Of a stretch of DNA of 64,000 nucleotides, positions 1-9,441 are shown one piece after another. The DNA is from Clostridia bacterium (GTDB taxonomy: Bacteria > Bacillota > Clostridia > Oscillospirales > Acutalibacteraceae). The notes beneath the pieces are model-generated. The model made no database searches. It was not told the DNA's origin and saw only the letters and a program-made list of their open reading frames with translations. The first letter of the stretch is position 1. Each line of letters opens with the position of its first letter. The stretch is taken from the NCBI GenBank assembly GCA_017517665.1, contig JAFWYP010000025.1, positions 1 to 64,000 of the forward strand. The letters are read 5' to 3'. A program made the position numbers and the translations under genes.

Positions 1-2230
1 GCTCAACTGCGATATCGGTAACAGCCTTGCTTGCCTCTTCAATCTTGTCAAGGAGAGATTCGAAGCCTGCCTTGATTTCATCATATTCAGCCTTCTGCTC
101 ATCGGTGAGATTATCAGGATTTACCTCTTCAATTTCGGCAATCTTATCTTCAATAGCCGTCTTGTCGTCGCTTGAAACATTTTCGGGATTGTAGTTATTT
201 TCGATGTCCTTGATTTCTTCAAGCTTTTCTTCTGTTTCGGTAATCTTATCTTCAAGACCTTCGATATCCTTAATCATATCTTCGAGAGCGGTCTTTTCGT
301 TTTCGGTTACATTATCGCTGTCGATGATTGACTGAATATCTTCTTTGAGCTGTGCGAGTTCGTCGCTGTCGGTTGACTTGACTGTTTCTTCGTCATAGGA
401 CTTAACGGCTTCATCAACCTTCTTGATTTCCTCTGCAACCTCTGCGAGCTTTTCAACGAGATCGTCTATTGCCTTTTCGGTTTCTTCAAGAGCAGCCTTT
501 TCATCTTCGGTGAGATTATCACCGTCTGTAAGAGCCTTGATATCCTCGATAAGCTTGCCGAGTTCGGGAACATCATCTGATGTTACTGTTTCCTTATCGT
601 AGCCGTTTACAGTTTCATCAATTCTTTCGATTTCTTCGGCTGTATCATCAATCTTCTTGATGAGTGCATCAATCTTTGCATCAAGTTCGCCGAGCTTTGT
701 TCTTTCATTTTCGGTGATGTTTGTTGCATCGGTAAGAGCCTTGATATCCGCTTTGAGCTGTTCAAGGTCTGCCTTGTCGGTTGACTTGACGGTTTCTTCG
801 TCGTAACCGTTTACGGCTTTTTCAATTTTCTCGATTTCGTCTGCTGTTGCACCGATTTTATCGAGGAGTGCGTTGAGTGTTTCTTCGTTGCCGTTGAGCT
901 GTTCTCTTTCTGCGTCGGTGATATTATCGCCGTCTGTGAGAGCCTTGATATCGGCAAGAAGCTTTTCAATATCCGCCTTGTCGGCACTTGTTACGGTTGC
1001 TTCGTCATAAGCGTTTGTTGCATCGTTGATGCGGCTGATTTCTGCAACAGTTTCATCAATTTTTGCGATGAGCTTGTCGCAGGTTTCGTCTGTACCTTCA
1101 AGGAGTGTTCTTTCGTCTGCGGTGATGTTATGTGTATCAAGAAGCTCCTTAATATCTGCGATAAGCTGCTGAATATCAGCCTTGTCGCTTGACTTCACGC
1201 TTTCAAACACATACTTGTCAACTGCTTCGATAATACGCTTGATTTCATCGCTGATAGCTGTGAGCTTATCAATCAGACCGAGAACCTTATCGTGAGCCGC
1301 CTGAAGATTTTCAAGTTCTTCTGCGGTTACATTATCGGTAAGAGCAAGAGCGTAAATATCATCGTTGAGCTGAACAAGATCATCCTTATCTGCACTTGTT
1401 ACCGTTGCTTCGTCATAGCCGTTTGCAGTAGCAATTACTCTGTCATATTCAGAATTTGTTTCTGCGATTTTTGCAAGGAGAGCATCTGCGGTTGCATCAA
1501 GATTTTCGAGTTTTGCTCTTTCGTCTGCGGTAATGTTCTGACCGTCGGCGAGAGCCTTGATGTCTGCTTTGAGCTTTTCAATGTCAGCCTCGTCGCTTGA
1601 CTTAACGGTTGCTTCGTCATACTTGCCGACCTCTGCTTCAAGTCTTGCGATTTCGTCTGCGGTTTCATCAATCTTTGCAAGGAGAGCATCAAGAGTTGAA
1701 TCAAGCTCGTTGAGCTTTGCTCTTTCGTCAGCGGTGATGTTATCGCCGTCGGTGAGCTTCTTGATTCTTGCGATAAGGTTTTCAATATCAGCCTTGTCGC
1801 TTGATTTTACGGTGTCAATGCTATAAGCATTAACTGCCCTTGTAATTCTTGAGATTTCATCTGCCGTGCTTCTGATTTTCGCAGCAAGTAAATTCGCCTT
1901 TGCGTTAAGCTCTTCAAGATCTGCTCTTTCAAAATCGGTGATATTTTTGCCCGTTGTGAGAGTCTCGATATCGTCGATAAGCTGTAAAATATCTTTGTAG
2001 TCGCCGTACTTAACGGTTGCTTCGTCATAGCCGTTTACAGCTTCGTCAATTCTTGAAATTTCGTCTGCAGTTTCGTCAATCTTTGCTTTGAGCTTTTCAA
2101 TTCCGTCAAGGATGTCTTCAAGCTTCTTTTCTTCTTCGTCGGTAAGGTTGAAGCCGTAGCGGTCCTTGATTTCATTTACTTTGCTGACAAGCTTGTCGAG
2201 TGCGGGAACGTCGCTTGATTTGACGGTTTC
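1..2230 (-). repeat. 11 tandem ~204-207 bp coding repeats (helical stalk)
   Basis: The codons for GYDEATVKSSDKADI and NITADERAKL recur about every 204 bases. The NIT-type motif lies near 2130, 1930, 1720, 1515, 1320, 1100, 905, 705, 495, 295 and 95. Copies are diverged but in frame, with no spacer-like variable segments, so this is protein-level periodicity. Confidence 0.88.
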
Positions 2231-5200
2231 GATATCAAACTCTGCATAGTCTTCTTCAACGTCTGCAATAAAAAGCTCAATGCTGTTGATAATGCGGAGC
2301 ATATCTTCACAAGCTTCCTTAATATCTGCCCATTCGCTCTTCTTGTCAGCATCGGCAATATCCGTTACTGCATTGTTGAGCTGGTCAACAATGTATTCCA
2401 GGCTTTCTCTGTCAGTTGATTTGACGTTCCACTTCATCACACCGTTATCTTCAACACGGTCAAGGTGAGAAATGCAGTCATCGTCAAGTGCAATTTCAAA
2501 AGCAATCTTTGCTTCGCCCGTGAAGTTGCCCGTACCTGTTACGGTGAGCAGATATACGCCGACGTTTGTTGCCTTGTTGCCGCTGACTGTATAGGTTGCT
2601 TCGGGAGCTGTGCCCGTGGGAAGAACCTTTTCAACGGTCTGTGTCTGCTCTTTGCCGTTGTAGGTGAGAGCATCGCCGAGAATGATAGATCCGTCGGAAA
2701 TATCTTTTGCGGTGATTGTAAAGGAAGCGAGCTCAACATCATTTATTGCATAATATTTATCGCTCTCCGCCGTGGATACCTTAACGGTATATGTACCTGC
2801 GTCAACGGGTTCAACAGCTTCGCCGTCTTTATAATAAGTAACGGTTATTGCACCCATACCCGTAATTTCGGGAGAAACTTCAACGGTTGCATATTTTGCC
2901 GTGCCGTCATAAACAAGGTTTTCGGGAGCAGTGTAAATAAAGTTGTCTGCCGCTGCACTTCTCTTAACCAATTCAAACTCAACGCTTACCGTTGCACCGC
3001 CGACTGTTACGCTTGCGGTGTAAGTGCCTGCATCTTTAGGGGGCAAGCCGTAAGGGGCTGAATATGTAATATCACTGATTGCAACCGAAGTGTCAACAAG
3101 GTTGTTTTCAATGGTTGCTTCTTTTGCGGTTATGCCGTCTGCATAAAGGTCTGCAGGGGCAAAGATTTTGAGTGTGCCGCCGTTTGTATCGAGGCAGCCT
3201 GTATCTGTGTTAGCACAAGTTGCGGTTATTGTGTCACCATTTGCAGAATAAATCCAATCGTGCTGGTGTGTTATGATAGTGAACTTTGTACTTCCGCTTA
3301 CATTATAGTTTCCACCTGCATTGTCGGTGATTGTTATTGTTGCTTTACCGGCATCTGTATTATCACTGTAGACTACTGTGTATTCGCTATCGGAAATTAC
3401 ATTTCCTTTATCGTCCTTTAATGTAAAGGCAGGTTTTATTTCGTTGCCGTTATCGTAGAGATAGGTTTCCTGCAAGCCTTCAAAATCAGGATTGCTTACT
3501 TCTCTGGGGGCAATTGTGAACGCTACAGGACTTATTGTTTTTGAATTATAATGTTCCGTTGCGGCAATAACTGCTCCGATATAATATGTGCCTGCATAAC
3601 TCGGAACACCGCCTTCTGTTTCTGCACCGTTAGCAGATCCGGTCATAACCGGACGTCTGCCGGTGGAAATATAATAAGTGTATGTCACTTCAGCATTTTC
3701 GGGATTGTTTGTAACATAGGGTTCGTTGGGAGTATCAAGATAATTCCAACTCTCAAGTATTAATTGAGTGCTGAGAGAACCCTTGTTGATTTTCCAATAT
3801 TTCGTAACCGTTCCGATATAGTTGCCTTTACCTGTTACGGTAACAGCATAACCGTCACCCGTGCTGATTTCTGTTGCAGAGGTTGTGCCTGTGATTTCAT
3901 AGTCTACGGAAGCGGTGAGTGTTGTATTTGTATCATACTTAACGGTAACAGTTGTACTCTGTTCGGTTCCGTTATAGGAAACTGATGTTTTGGAAAGTGT
4001 TACCATTGAAGCAATGATTTCACGGGGCTGAATCTGATAGCTAACACTTGCTGTTGCTTCTCCCGCAGTAACAGAAGCAACAATATTCTGACCGGTAACA
4101 TTTGTGCGGTCAATATCATTATAGACGATTGCGGGTTTACCGGGTTTCCATTCATTATAGGTGCAATCAGCATCTTTGGAGGTGCCGTCATAAACAAGTT
4201 CAGCAGGAGCAACAATAGTCATACTGCCGCCGTCATTATTATCAAGGTCACAGCCTGCATTTACGCATTTTGCTTTAATGGAGTCTGTTCCGACCAAGGA
4301 ATATTCCCACTTATGCATATGACGCTGTTCAAGAATGGGATACTCACTATGCTGATACCATACAGTTTCGCTGTTGCCTGCATTAAGCTTAGCGGTAATT
4401 GTTCCGTCAACAAATTCTTCTCGGGTGCTTCCGACAGTGATAGAGTCGAAGTTTGATGCAGCTCCCTTCGTATCAAGATAAGGGCTGACATATGATGCCT
4501 CAACATTGCCCTCAATGGCATGGTTGTTGATAAGCTTATCCGGACCGGGCCAGACACCTGAACTGTAGCCTACGATAGGAGCACCTACGTTACTGGAAAC
4601 GATCTTTGCGTAGTTGTGGCAGTTTTCGATAATGCAATTGCCTTGTTCACCCGCAATGCCGCCTGCTTTTGAAGTGGCATTTACATCACCTGCATTATAG
4701 CAGTTAAGAATTTTATCAGAAGCATTATACGAACCAGAGGCAGCAATACCGCCGGCGATGCCGCCGGTAATCGCGCCTTCATTGTAGCAAAGGGAGATAT
4801 TTGCATATGCTGATGTATTATCATAACCGGAAATACCACCGGCATAACCACCCTTGATATCACCTGAGTTAGAGCATTTAGTTACCTGCACCGATGCTCC
4901 GCTGCTATCACTTGGGGCAGCTACAATACCTGCGGCGGCATATATTACCGTAGAACTGCTTTCTGCGGTAACATCTGCGTTATTAGAGCACTCTCTAATC
5001 GTGCCTGCACCTGAACGCACACAAATACCGCCTGCATGTGAATCGTAGTTTTCTGTATGAACTGCCTTTACTGTGCCTGAAACAACATTACATTTTTCGA
5101 TAGTTCCGGTATTTAAATACACGATACCTGCTGCAGCTGATTTACCTGCAACAGTAATATTAGTTGCCGTACAGTTGGTTACCGTACCCCTATTCGTACC

Positions 5201-6910
5201 AATCATAGCAGAACTTGTACTGCCGATAATGGTTATATCCGATACTGCACAACCAGAAACCGTACCGTTATTGTTCTCAACCAAACCAACTGCCGGAGTA
5301 GAGCTTATATAGTTGACGGTAGCACCGGAAAGTGTCAGATTTTTCAGCTCACCGCCACTTCCGATAGTATCGAACAACGGCAGTTCCATCTGTGGCAGTC
5401 CGCTGACGGTATAGCCGTCACCGTCAAAACTGCCGGTGTAGGCATCATCCTCACCAATACGGTAATCACCGATTTTATCGGAAATCACCGCAGAAAAATC
5501 AATATTGTCTGTCAGAATGCCATTGATCGTAGGGTCTTCCTTTGACTTTTTGGCAAACTTATACCAATCAAGTCTGTTAGTAATTTCATAAATACCGTCC
5601 TCATTGGGTTCGTAAGCTGCTGCGGCATCACCGTTGTAGTAACGATATCCGCCCTCCGCATCAGGGTCATCTTCACGATATACAATATAATCCGCATTGT
5701 TATCAGCGTTCCACACGGGATACTCATCTTCGCCGATTTTCTGTCCCCATTGTGAGTAAGCATTAGTGCTACTTGAGGTAGAATTTGCAAGGTAATATGT
5801 AGCAATGCCTGATTTTATTTCATCTGTTGTAAAGCACTTACTGCTCGCATAGTTTATTGCTTCGCCATAAATCGTGCTGTCATACGCACTGGCATAGGCA
5901 TTAGCCGAAGCACCATAAAAAGGTCCCTGTTTTGTTGGTGCAGAAGCTTTAGCACTACTGAAGCTGGAGTATATTGCTGCGTAATAACCAACTATACCGC
6001 CTGCATTTTTCGTTGTAGCAGTAACATCTGTTCCGTAGTTACAACAACCAATAATATAGGTGTAGCTCAAGCTGCCACCACGTCCGAGAATACCGCCGAC
6101 ATCAGATGCACCGTTTACACTACTATCGGTAATAGCACAGAGTCTGATATACGATTTATTACTTGAATTGTTACCTCCTGCCGAGCCTACAATACCGCCT
6201 ATCTTGTCAGCAGTACCCGATATTTCGCTTTCAGATGTATGACAATTCGTCAAAGTTACACCGGCCGCAACATAACCGACGATGCCACCGACAGAACCTT
6301 TGCCGCTTACAATGCTTCCTGTTAGTTTACAGTTTTCAATGCTGCTTCCGGAAGCAGCACTTCCCGCAATAGCACCAAGGGAAGTGTTTGTACTGTAAAA
6401 GTAAGAATCTGCTATGGTCAGATTTTTTACCGAACCGCCTAAATAACCAACAAAACCTCTATAAGTTACGGTGTCATTAACATAAAGACCGCTGATGGTT
6501 TTATTATTACCGTCAAAGTGACCTTTGAATTGAGAAGTTGAGCTGAAGCTTTTACCAATAGCCGTCCACACAACTAAATTTGATATGTCAGTAGTCAGTG
6601 CGCCATCGACGAACACATTCTCGTTTACCGTGATGTTGTTCATCAGTATGGCATTGGCGGAATTGTTCTTAGTAACACCACTGAGTGTGCCGTTGACAAG
6701 TCCGGCAAACCAATAGAGTTCTGATGCAGTTGTAATTTCGTAAACCGCATCCTTTGTATCATCACCGTTTACATCATACTTGTCTGTTGTCAATGTCGGT
6801 TCTGTCGGAGTTATCTCTGCTGCCGCACTTGTAATAAAACTGAGCGGTGTAACTGACAGAAGCATTGCCAATACAAGCAGTATGCTTATGAGTTTGTTTG
6901 TCTTTTTCAT
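1..6910 (-). CDS. Giant secreted GLUG / Ig-like / helical-repeat surface protein (C-terminus beyond window)
   Basis: The frame is open from an ATG at 6910 to the left edge, at least 2303 residues; I checked it at both ends and in the middle. A Sec signal peptide (basic start, hydrophobic core, AAA before EITP) follows a strong AAAGGAGG site. Residues about 57-790 are a GLUG-rich region typical of clostridial adhesins (motifs such as GGIVGYVAAG, NCHTSESEISG). Two His/Cys-containing stretches and Ig/MBG-like beta domains (TYTVSGNKATNVGVY) follow to about 1477. The rest is 11 tandem copies of a roughly 68-residue helical repeat with core (N)ITxxERxxL. Known: GLUG and MBG-type domains are found in bacterial surface proteins. 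Inferred: a fibrous adhesin with a rod-like helical stalk. The C-terminal anchor is not visible. A TetR gene lies 58 bp upstream with no terminator between. Confidence 0.9.
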   Translation of the reverse strand, partial: MKKTNKLISILLVLAMLLSVTPLSFITSAAAEITPTEPTLTTDKYDVNGDDTKDAVYEITTASELYWFAGLVNGTLSGVTKNNSANAILMNNITVNENVFVDGALTTDISNLVVWTAIGKSFSSTSQFKGHFDGNNKTISGLYVNDTVTYRGFVGYLGGSVKNLTIADSYFYSTNTSLGAIAGSAASGSSIENCKLTGSIVSGKGSVGGIVGYVAAGVTLTNCHTSESEISGTADKIGGIVGSAGGNNSSNKSYIRLCAITDSSVNGASDVGGILGRGGSLSYTYIIGCCNYGTDVTATTKNAGGIVGYYAAIYSSFSSAKASAPTKQGPFYGASANAYASAYDSTIYGEAINYASSKCFTTDEIKSGIATYYLANSTSSSTNAYSQWGQKIGEDEYPVWNADNNADYIVYREDDPDAEGGYRYYNGDAAAAYEPNEDGIYEITNRLDWYKFAKKSKEDPTINGILTDNIDFSAVISDKIGDYRIGEDDAYTGSFDGDGYTVSGLPQMELPLFDTIGSGGELKNLTLSGATVNYISSTPAVGLVENNNGTVSGCAVSDITIIGSTSSAMIGTNRGTVTNCTATNITVAGKSAAAGIVYLNTGTIEKCNVVSGTVKAVHTENYDSHAGGICVRSGAGTIRECSNNADVTAESSSTVIYAAAGIVAAPSDSSGASVQVTKCSNSGDIKGGYAGGISGYDNTSAYANISLCYNEGAITGGIAGGIAASGSYNASDKILNCYNAGDVNATSKAGGIAGEQGNCIIENCHNYAKIVSSNVGAPIVGYSSGVWPGPDKLINNHAIEGNVEASYVSPYLDTKGAASNFDSITVGSTREEFVDGTITAKLNAGNSETVWYQHSEYPILEQRHMHKWEYSLVGTDSIKAKCVNAGCDLDNNDGGSMTIVAPAELVYDGTSKDADCTYNEWKPGKPAIVYNDIDRTNVTGQNIVASVTAGEATASVSYQIQPREIIASMVTLSKTSVSYNGTEQSTTVTVKYDTNTTLTASVDYEITGTTSATEISTGDGYAVTVTGKGNYIGTVTKYWKINKGSLSTQLILESWNYLDTPNEPYVTNNPENAEVTYTYYISTGRRPVMTGSANGAETEGGVPSYAGTYYIGAVIAATEHYNSKTISPVAFTIAPREVSNPDFEGLQETYLYDNGNEIKPAFTLKDDKGNVISDSEYTVVYSDNTDAGKATITITDNAGGNYNVSGSTKFTIITHQHDWIYSANGDTITATCANTDTGCLDTNGGTLKIFAPADLYADGITAKEATIENNLVDTSVAISDITYSAPYGLPPKDAGTYTASVTVGGATVSVEFELVKRSAAADNFIYTAPENLVYDGTAKYATVEVSPEITGMGAITVTYYKDGEAVEPVDAGTYTVKVSTAESDKYYAINDVELASFTITAKDISDGSIILGDALTYNGKEQTQTVEKVLPTGTAPEATYTVSGNKATNVGVYLLTVTGTGNFTGEAKIAFEIALDDDCISHLDRVEDNGVMKWNVKSTDRESLEYIVDQLNNAVTDIADADKKSEWADIKEACEDMLRIINSIELFIADVEEDYAEFDIETVKSSDVPALDKLVSKVNEIKDRYGFNLTDEEEKKLEDILDGIEKLKAKIDETADEISRIDEAVNGYDEATVKYGDYKDILQLIDDIETLTTGKNITDFERADLEELNAKANLLAAKIRSTADEISRITRAVNAYSIDTVKSSDKADIENLIARIKKLTDGDNITADERAKLNELDSTLDALLAKIDETADEIARLEAEVGKYDEATVKSSDEADIEKLKADIKALADGQNITADERAKLENLDATADALLAKIAETNSEYDRVIATANGYDEATVTSADKDDLVQLNDDIYALALTDNVTAEELENLQAAHDKVLGLIDKLTAISDEIKRIIEAVDKYVFESVKSSDKADIQQLIADIKELLDTHNITADERTLLEGTDETCDKLIAKIDETVAEISRINDATNAYDEATVTSADKADIEKLLADIKALTDGDNITDAEREQLNGNEETLNALLDKIGATADEIEKIEKAVNGYDEETVKSTDKADLEQLKADIKALTDATNITENERTKLGELDAKIDALIKKIDDTAEEIERIDETVNGYDKETVTSDDVPELGKLIEDIKALTDGDNLTEDEKAALEETEKAIDDLVEKLAEVAEEIKKVDEAVKSYDEETVKSTDSDELAQLKEDIQSIIDSDNVTENEKTALEDMIKDIEGLEDKITETEEKLEEIKDIENNYNPENVSSDDKTAIEDKIAEIEEVNPDNLTDEQKAEYDEIKAGFESLLDKIEEASKAVTDIAVE

Positions 6911-6968
6911 AAGGTTTCCTCCTTTGTATGTGAATGCATATTATTAATATATATATAAACCTTTCGGC

Positions 6969-7628
6969 TTAATCGCTTTCTTTTTCAACAAAATCCGTAA
7001 ACTCCGCAAGAACACGTTTGCCCAATCCGCGGCAATCCATTGCAAGAACTCTGTCAATTTTCTCCTTTCGGATTTCCTCCGGTATATTATATATGCCGAG
7101 AATCTGATTGAGTGCAGCGGATATTCTGGCGTCAAGCGGAACTGACGCTTCGCTTGAAATAATGGTTGCATAATCAATGCCCTGAACAAGTATCTCTGCT
7201 TCAACAAACTGCTCATGAGTCCAATCCTTGCAATATTCAGCCAAAAGCTTCTTTGCTCTGTTTACGTGATTTTCACGAAGATAATCAAGGCACATTCTGC
7301 TTTGGAATGCAGAAACAAAGAAATCCCTTGCAACCTCATTTTCTTCGCACGCCGCCGCAACCGTCATAAGCTCAATACATATTGACAAAACGGAGCCTAA
7401 TCCCTTGTCTGCCTCATAATCAATCAGCTTTTCCTGAAACTCGCAAAGCAATTCAACAAGTTCCACAAGCACATGCTCCTTTGTTGGGAAATAAAAGGTA
7501 AAATTACCTTTGCTTATTCCAAGCTCACTGCAAACCATCTGAACCGTTGTTGCCGTGTATCCGTATTCAAGAAACATTCGGGTTGAAACACGGATTATTT
7601 TATCTTTTGTTTTCTCTTTCTTCGCCAT
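6969..7628 (-). CDS. TetR/AcrR-family transcriptional regulator
   Basis: A 219-residue protein. The N-terminal TetR helix-turn-helix is clear (residues about 10-55: a MFLEYGYTATTVQ segment, then ELGISKGNFTFYFPTKEHV). The C-terminal helical ligand domain is divergent, so no ligand can be named. I chose the ATG at 7628 over an upstream ATG because GGAGG sits just before it and because the promoter and a palindrome occupy the extra N-terminal stretch. The giant surface-protein gene follows 58 bp downstream on the same strand. Autoregulation through the palindrome at 7657-7669 is likely, and control of the downstream adhesin is plausible; both are inference from position. Confidence 0.9.
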   Translation of the reverse strand: MAKKEKTKDKIIRVSTRMFLEYGYTATTVQMVCSELGISKGNFTFYFPTKEHVLVELVELLCEFQEKLIDYEADKGLGSVLSICIELMTVAAACEENEVARDFFVSAFQSRMCLDYLRENHVNRAKKLLAEYCKDWTHEQFVEAEILVQGIDYATIISSEASVPLDARISAALNQILGIYNIPEEIRKEKIDRVLAMDCRGLGKRVLAEFTDFVEKESD

Positions 7629-7656
7629 AAAGCCTCCTTCAAAATATGTTTGTATA

Positions 7657-7697
7657 TGTACTAAGTACAATTTAGCACAAGTGCAGATTAGTGTCAA
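7657..7697 (-). promoter_or_regulatory. Promoter and palindromic operator of the TetR gene
   Basis: On the minus strand, TTGACA (7697-7692), a 17-base spacer and TAAATT (7674-7669) form a good sigma-A promoter. A 13-base palindrome, TGTACTTAGTACA (7657-7669), abuts the -10 at the expected transcription start. TetR proteins commonly bind such palindromes to repress their own gene. Confidence 0.75.
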
Positions 7698-7763
7698 TAT
7701 ATTTTTATAAATAAATACCCCTGCATAGTAACATTTCTTTGCAAGAAAACTGTTTTCGCATAT

Positions 7764-7806
7764 AAAAAGAGCTATACAAATTGCTTCAATGCAAGCTGTA
7801 TAGCTC
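7764..7806 (-). terminator. Rho-independent terminator after the HipA-like gene
   Basis: GAGCTATACA (7797-7806 on the complement) pairs with TGTATAGCTC around a loop, then five T on the minus strand. It follows the kinase gene by about 65 bases. Confidence 0.75.
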
Positions 7807-7815
7807 CCGTTGTTG

Positions 7816-7834
7816 TTATCTCATATCCGATAAC
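7816..7834. repeat. Copy of the 3' end of the 85-residue gene at 9442
   Basis: The 19 bases here are identical to 9442-9460, which hold the last codons and stop of the small gene there. Both copies are followed by a hairpin beginning GAGCTATA. This looks like a leftover of duplication or recombination that joined the kinase gene to the same 3' flank. Confidence 0.55.
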
Positions 7835-7871
7835 AATATTAATTTTTGATAAAATTTGAAAGTTCTGAAGT

Positions 7872-8684
7872 TTATTTCATCAGATATTTAAACTTGTTTC
7901 TTCTTGCAAGCAGAATATTTTTCACTCGATTACGGACTGCTTCATCATAATATTCTTTGTACTCATCAACCGCATTGATAATATCGTTTTCCGTAAAACC
8001 GATTGCAAGCTGAATGCCGTAGAGTTCCTCTGCAGAATCCATCTGTAAATCAAAATCCGTATCAAACGGTTTTGCTTTTACATTTGCTATGCATTCATAA
8101 ATATCCGCATCAATCGGATAATCGTTTGTATCGGATAAAAGTGAAAGTCCGAAATCAAAATAAGGACAAAAGCTGAATTCTTTCGTGTCATCGTTTCTGA
8201 TAAACGCAATGTTGTTTGTGTGTCTGTCCTCGTTGAGGAAGAACGCATCAAGCTCGAGCATTGCCGTCAGATACGCACCAACGTTTTCAAGATTGGTGTG
8301 TTCTTCGATGAAATCAACGGTGAACTTTATCCTGTCTTTCACTTCGGGATAGTCAAGCAATGCCTTTGCCAGAGACTGACCTGTATATGCTCTGAAAAGT
8401 TTTTCGAGTGTGTAAATTGTTTCATTATCCTTCTTGAAATTTTCGGAGTAACAACCGACAAGTTTTTTGCCTTCGTATTCAATAAAGGTAGGAAGATAAG
8501 TTACAAAATTACGGATATTTGTTTTTGCAAGAAGCTTTGAAATAACAATTTCACTCATACCTTCATATCCCATATGGTCTGCTTTATACCATAAGCCGTC
8601 TGCAAGCCATTTAGGCTGATTCCCTTTTGAAGATGAATCCGTAATCATCTTCATAGGTTTAGTATTGATTACTTTGTTGTTCAT
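7872..8684 (-). CDS. HipA-like serine/threonine kinase (putative toxin)
   Basis: A 270-residue protein of the HipA/CtkA kinase fold. Visible are a P-loop-like N-terminal segment (residues 14-50, WYKADHMGYEGMSE), the catalytic loop NEDRHTNN (151-158, Asp153) and the metal-binding DFG (177-179). It is shorter than classical HipA (about 440) and lacks the N-terminal subdomain, like compact HipA-like or CtkA kinases. It starts three bases after the stop of the HTH gene, with its ribosome site inside that gene, so translation is probably coupled. Known: HipA kinases phosphorylate translation-related targets such as glutamyl-tRNA synthetase. The target here is unknown. Toxin function is inferred from gene order. 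Confidence 0.8.
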   Translation of the reverse strand: MNNKVINTKPMKMITDSSSKGNQPKWLADGLWYKADHMGYEGMSEIVISKLLAKTNIRNFVTYLPTFIEYEGKKLVGCYSENFKKDNETIYTLEKLFRAYTGQSLAKALLDYPEVKDRIKFTVDFIEEHTNLENVGAYLTAMLELDAFFLNEDRHTNNIAFIRNDDTKEFSFCPYFDFGLSLLSDTNDYPIDADIYECIANVKAKPFDTDFDLQMDSAEELYGIQLAIGFTENDIINAVDEYKEYYDEAVRNRVKNILLARRNKFKYLMK

Positions 8685-8687
8685 AAA

Positions 8688-9248
8688 TCAACACCTGCTT
8701 TCATAAACAAAGTTGATATATTGGTTATCCTCTGCCATTCGGCCTTTCGTAGCCTCAACAATCTGAAGCGGGTCAAAGTGGTCAATGCCGAGATAATTGA
8801 GGATTTCTTTTTTGTTTCCTCGCTCTTCGGGGAAACATCTTTCTCGCAGGAAATACTGAAAATCTTCCCACGTCGGATTTTCGATAACACCGAATGCACG
8901 GCGGAGAATATCGTTTGTGCGATTTATTATTGAAATCTTTTCGTTGAGGAAATCAACGTAGATTTCCGTGCAGACTTTCTGACGGAACATATAATTCATA
9001 CGCATTGTGTAGTTGCCCTTGGGGAATGCGTTGAGATATTTTGAGATTGTCTGACGGCTGACACCGAAGCTTTCTGCAATCTCCTGAGTTGTTATTCCCT
9101 GCTGCTGCATTTCAATTATTTTCTGAATGTCGGTATCGTTCAAGGCTTTCTTCCGACCTATTTTTTGCTTGCCTGCAATTTTGCGAAGCTCTGCAACATT
9201 GTCTGTTCCAAAAAGTTCAATGCAAAGCTTGCGGTAATCCGTTGCCAT
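8688..9248 (-). CDS. HTH DNA-binding protein, probable antitoxin/regulator of the HipA-like kinase
   Basis: A 186-residue protein with a resolvase-type helix-turn-helix at about residues 40-75 (IIEMQQQGITTQEIAESFGV, then SRQTISKYL). The C-terminal half (NPTWEDFQYFLRERCFPEER onward) is an acidic region I cannot name. It is not a short Cro-type HipB. It is the first gene of a two-gene operon with the kinase and has a near-perfect promoter with an inverted repeat over the start site, so autorepression is likely. Together the pair resembles a type II toxin-antitoxin module. An alternative is a regulatory kinase pair without toxicity. Confidence 0.75.
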   Translation of the reverse strand: MATDYRKLCIELFGTDNVAELRKIAGKQKIGRKKALNDTDIQKIIEMQQQGITTQEIAESFGVSRQTISKYLNAFPKGNYTMRMNYMFRQKVCTEIYVDFLNEKISIINRTNDILRRAFGVIENPTWEDFQYFLRERCFPEERGNKKEILNYLGIDHFDPLQIVEATKGRMAEDNQYINFVYESRC

Positions 9249-9269
9249 AATCTCACCTCACAATATAGT

Positions 9270-9322
9270 GTAAATAATCATTTCTTTACGCTTATTATAT
9301 TATGAAGCAAACAAATTGTCAA
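9270..9322 (-). promoter_or_regulatory. Consensus promoter with inverted-repeat operator
   Basis: Minus strand: TTGACA (9322-9317), 17-base spacer, TATAAT (9299-9294). Directly downstream, GTAAA (9289-9285) and TTTAC (9274-9270) form an inverted repeat around the expected start site, a plausible binding site for the HTH protein. Confidence 0.8.
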
Positions 9323-9393
9323 TATACAGATTTGTCAGCTCTTTTGAGAGTAAGATAATAAGCAAGATAATAAGTAAGAACTTCTGAATAAAT

Positions 9394-9435
9394 CAAGAGC
9401 TATACAGCTAATCAAATCAGCTGATATAGCTCTTG
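9394..9435 (-). terminator. Hairpin terminator after the 85-residue gene
   Basis: CAAGAGCTATA pairs with TATAGCTCTTG with an inner AGCTG/CAGCT stem. The following T-tract is weak (ATTTATT on the minus strand). Confidence 0.55.
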
Positions 9436-9441
9436 ATGTTA

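Noticed and set aside
1..2230. Regular ~204-base repeats that could suggest a CRISPR array
   Set aside because: The period is too long, there are no unique spacers, and the repeats are diverged and in frame with one continuous coding sequence.
2465..3061. Plus-strand open frame of 198 codons
   Set aside because: It is the complement of the giant minus-strand gene, has no ribosome site and a Cys-rich nonsense composition.
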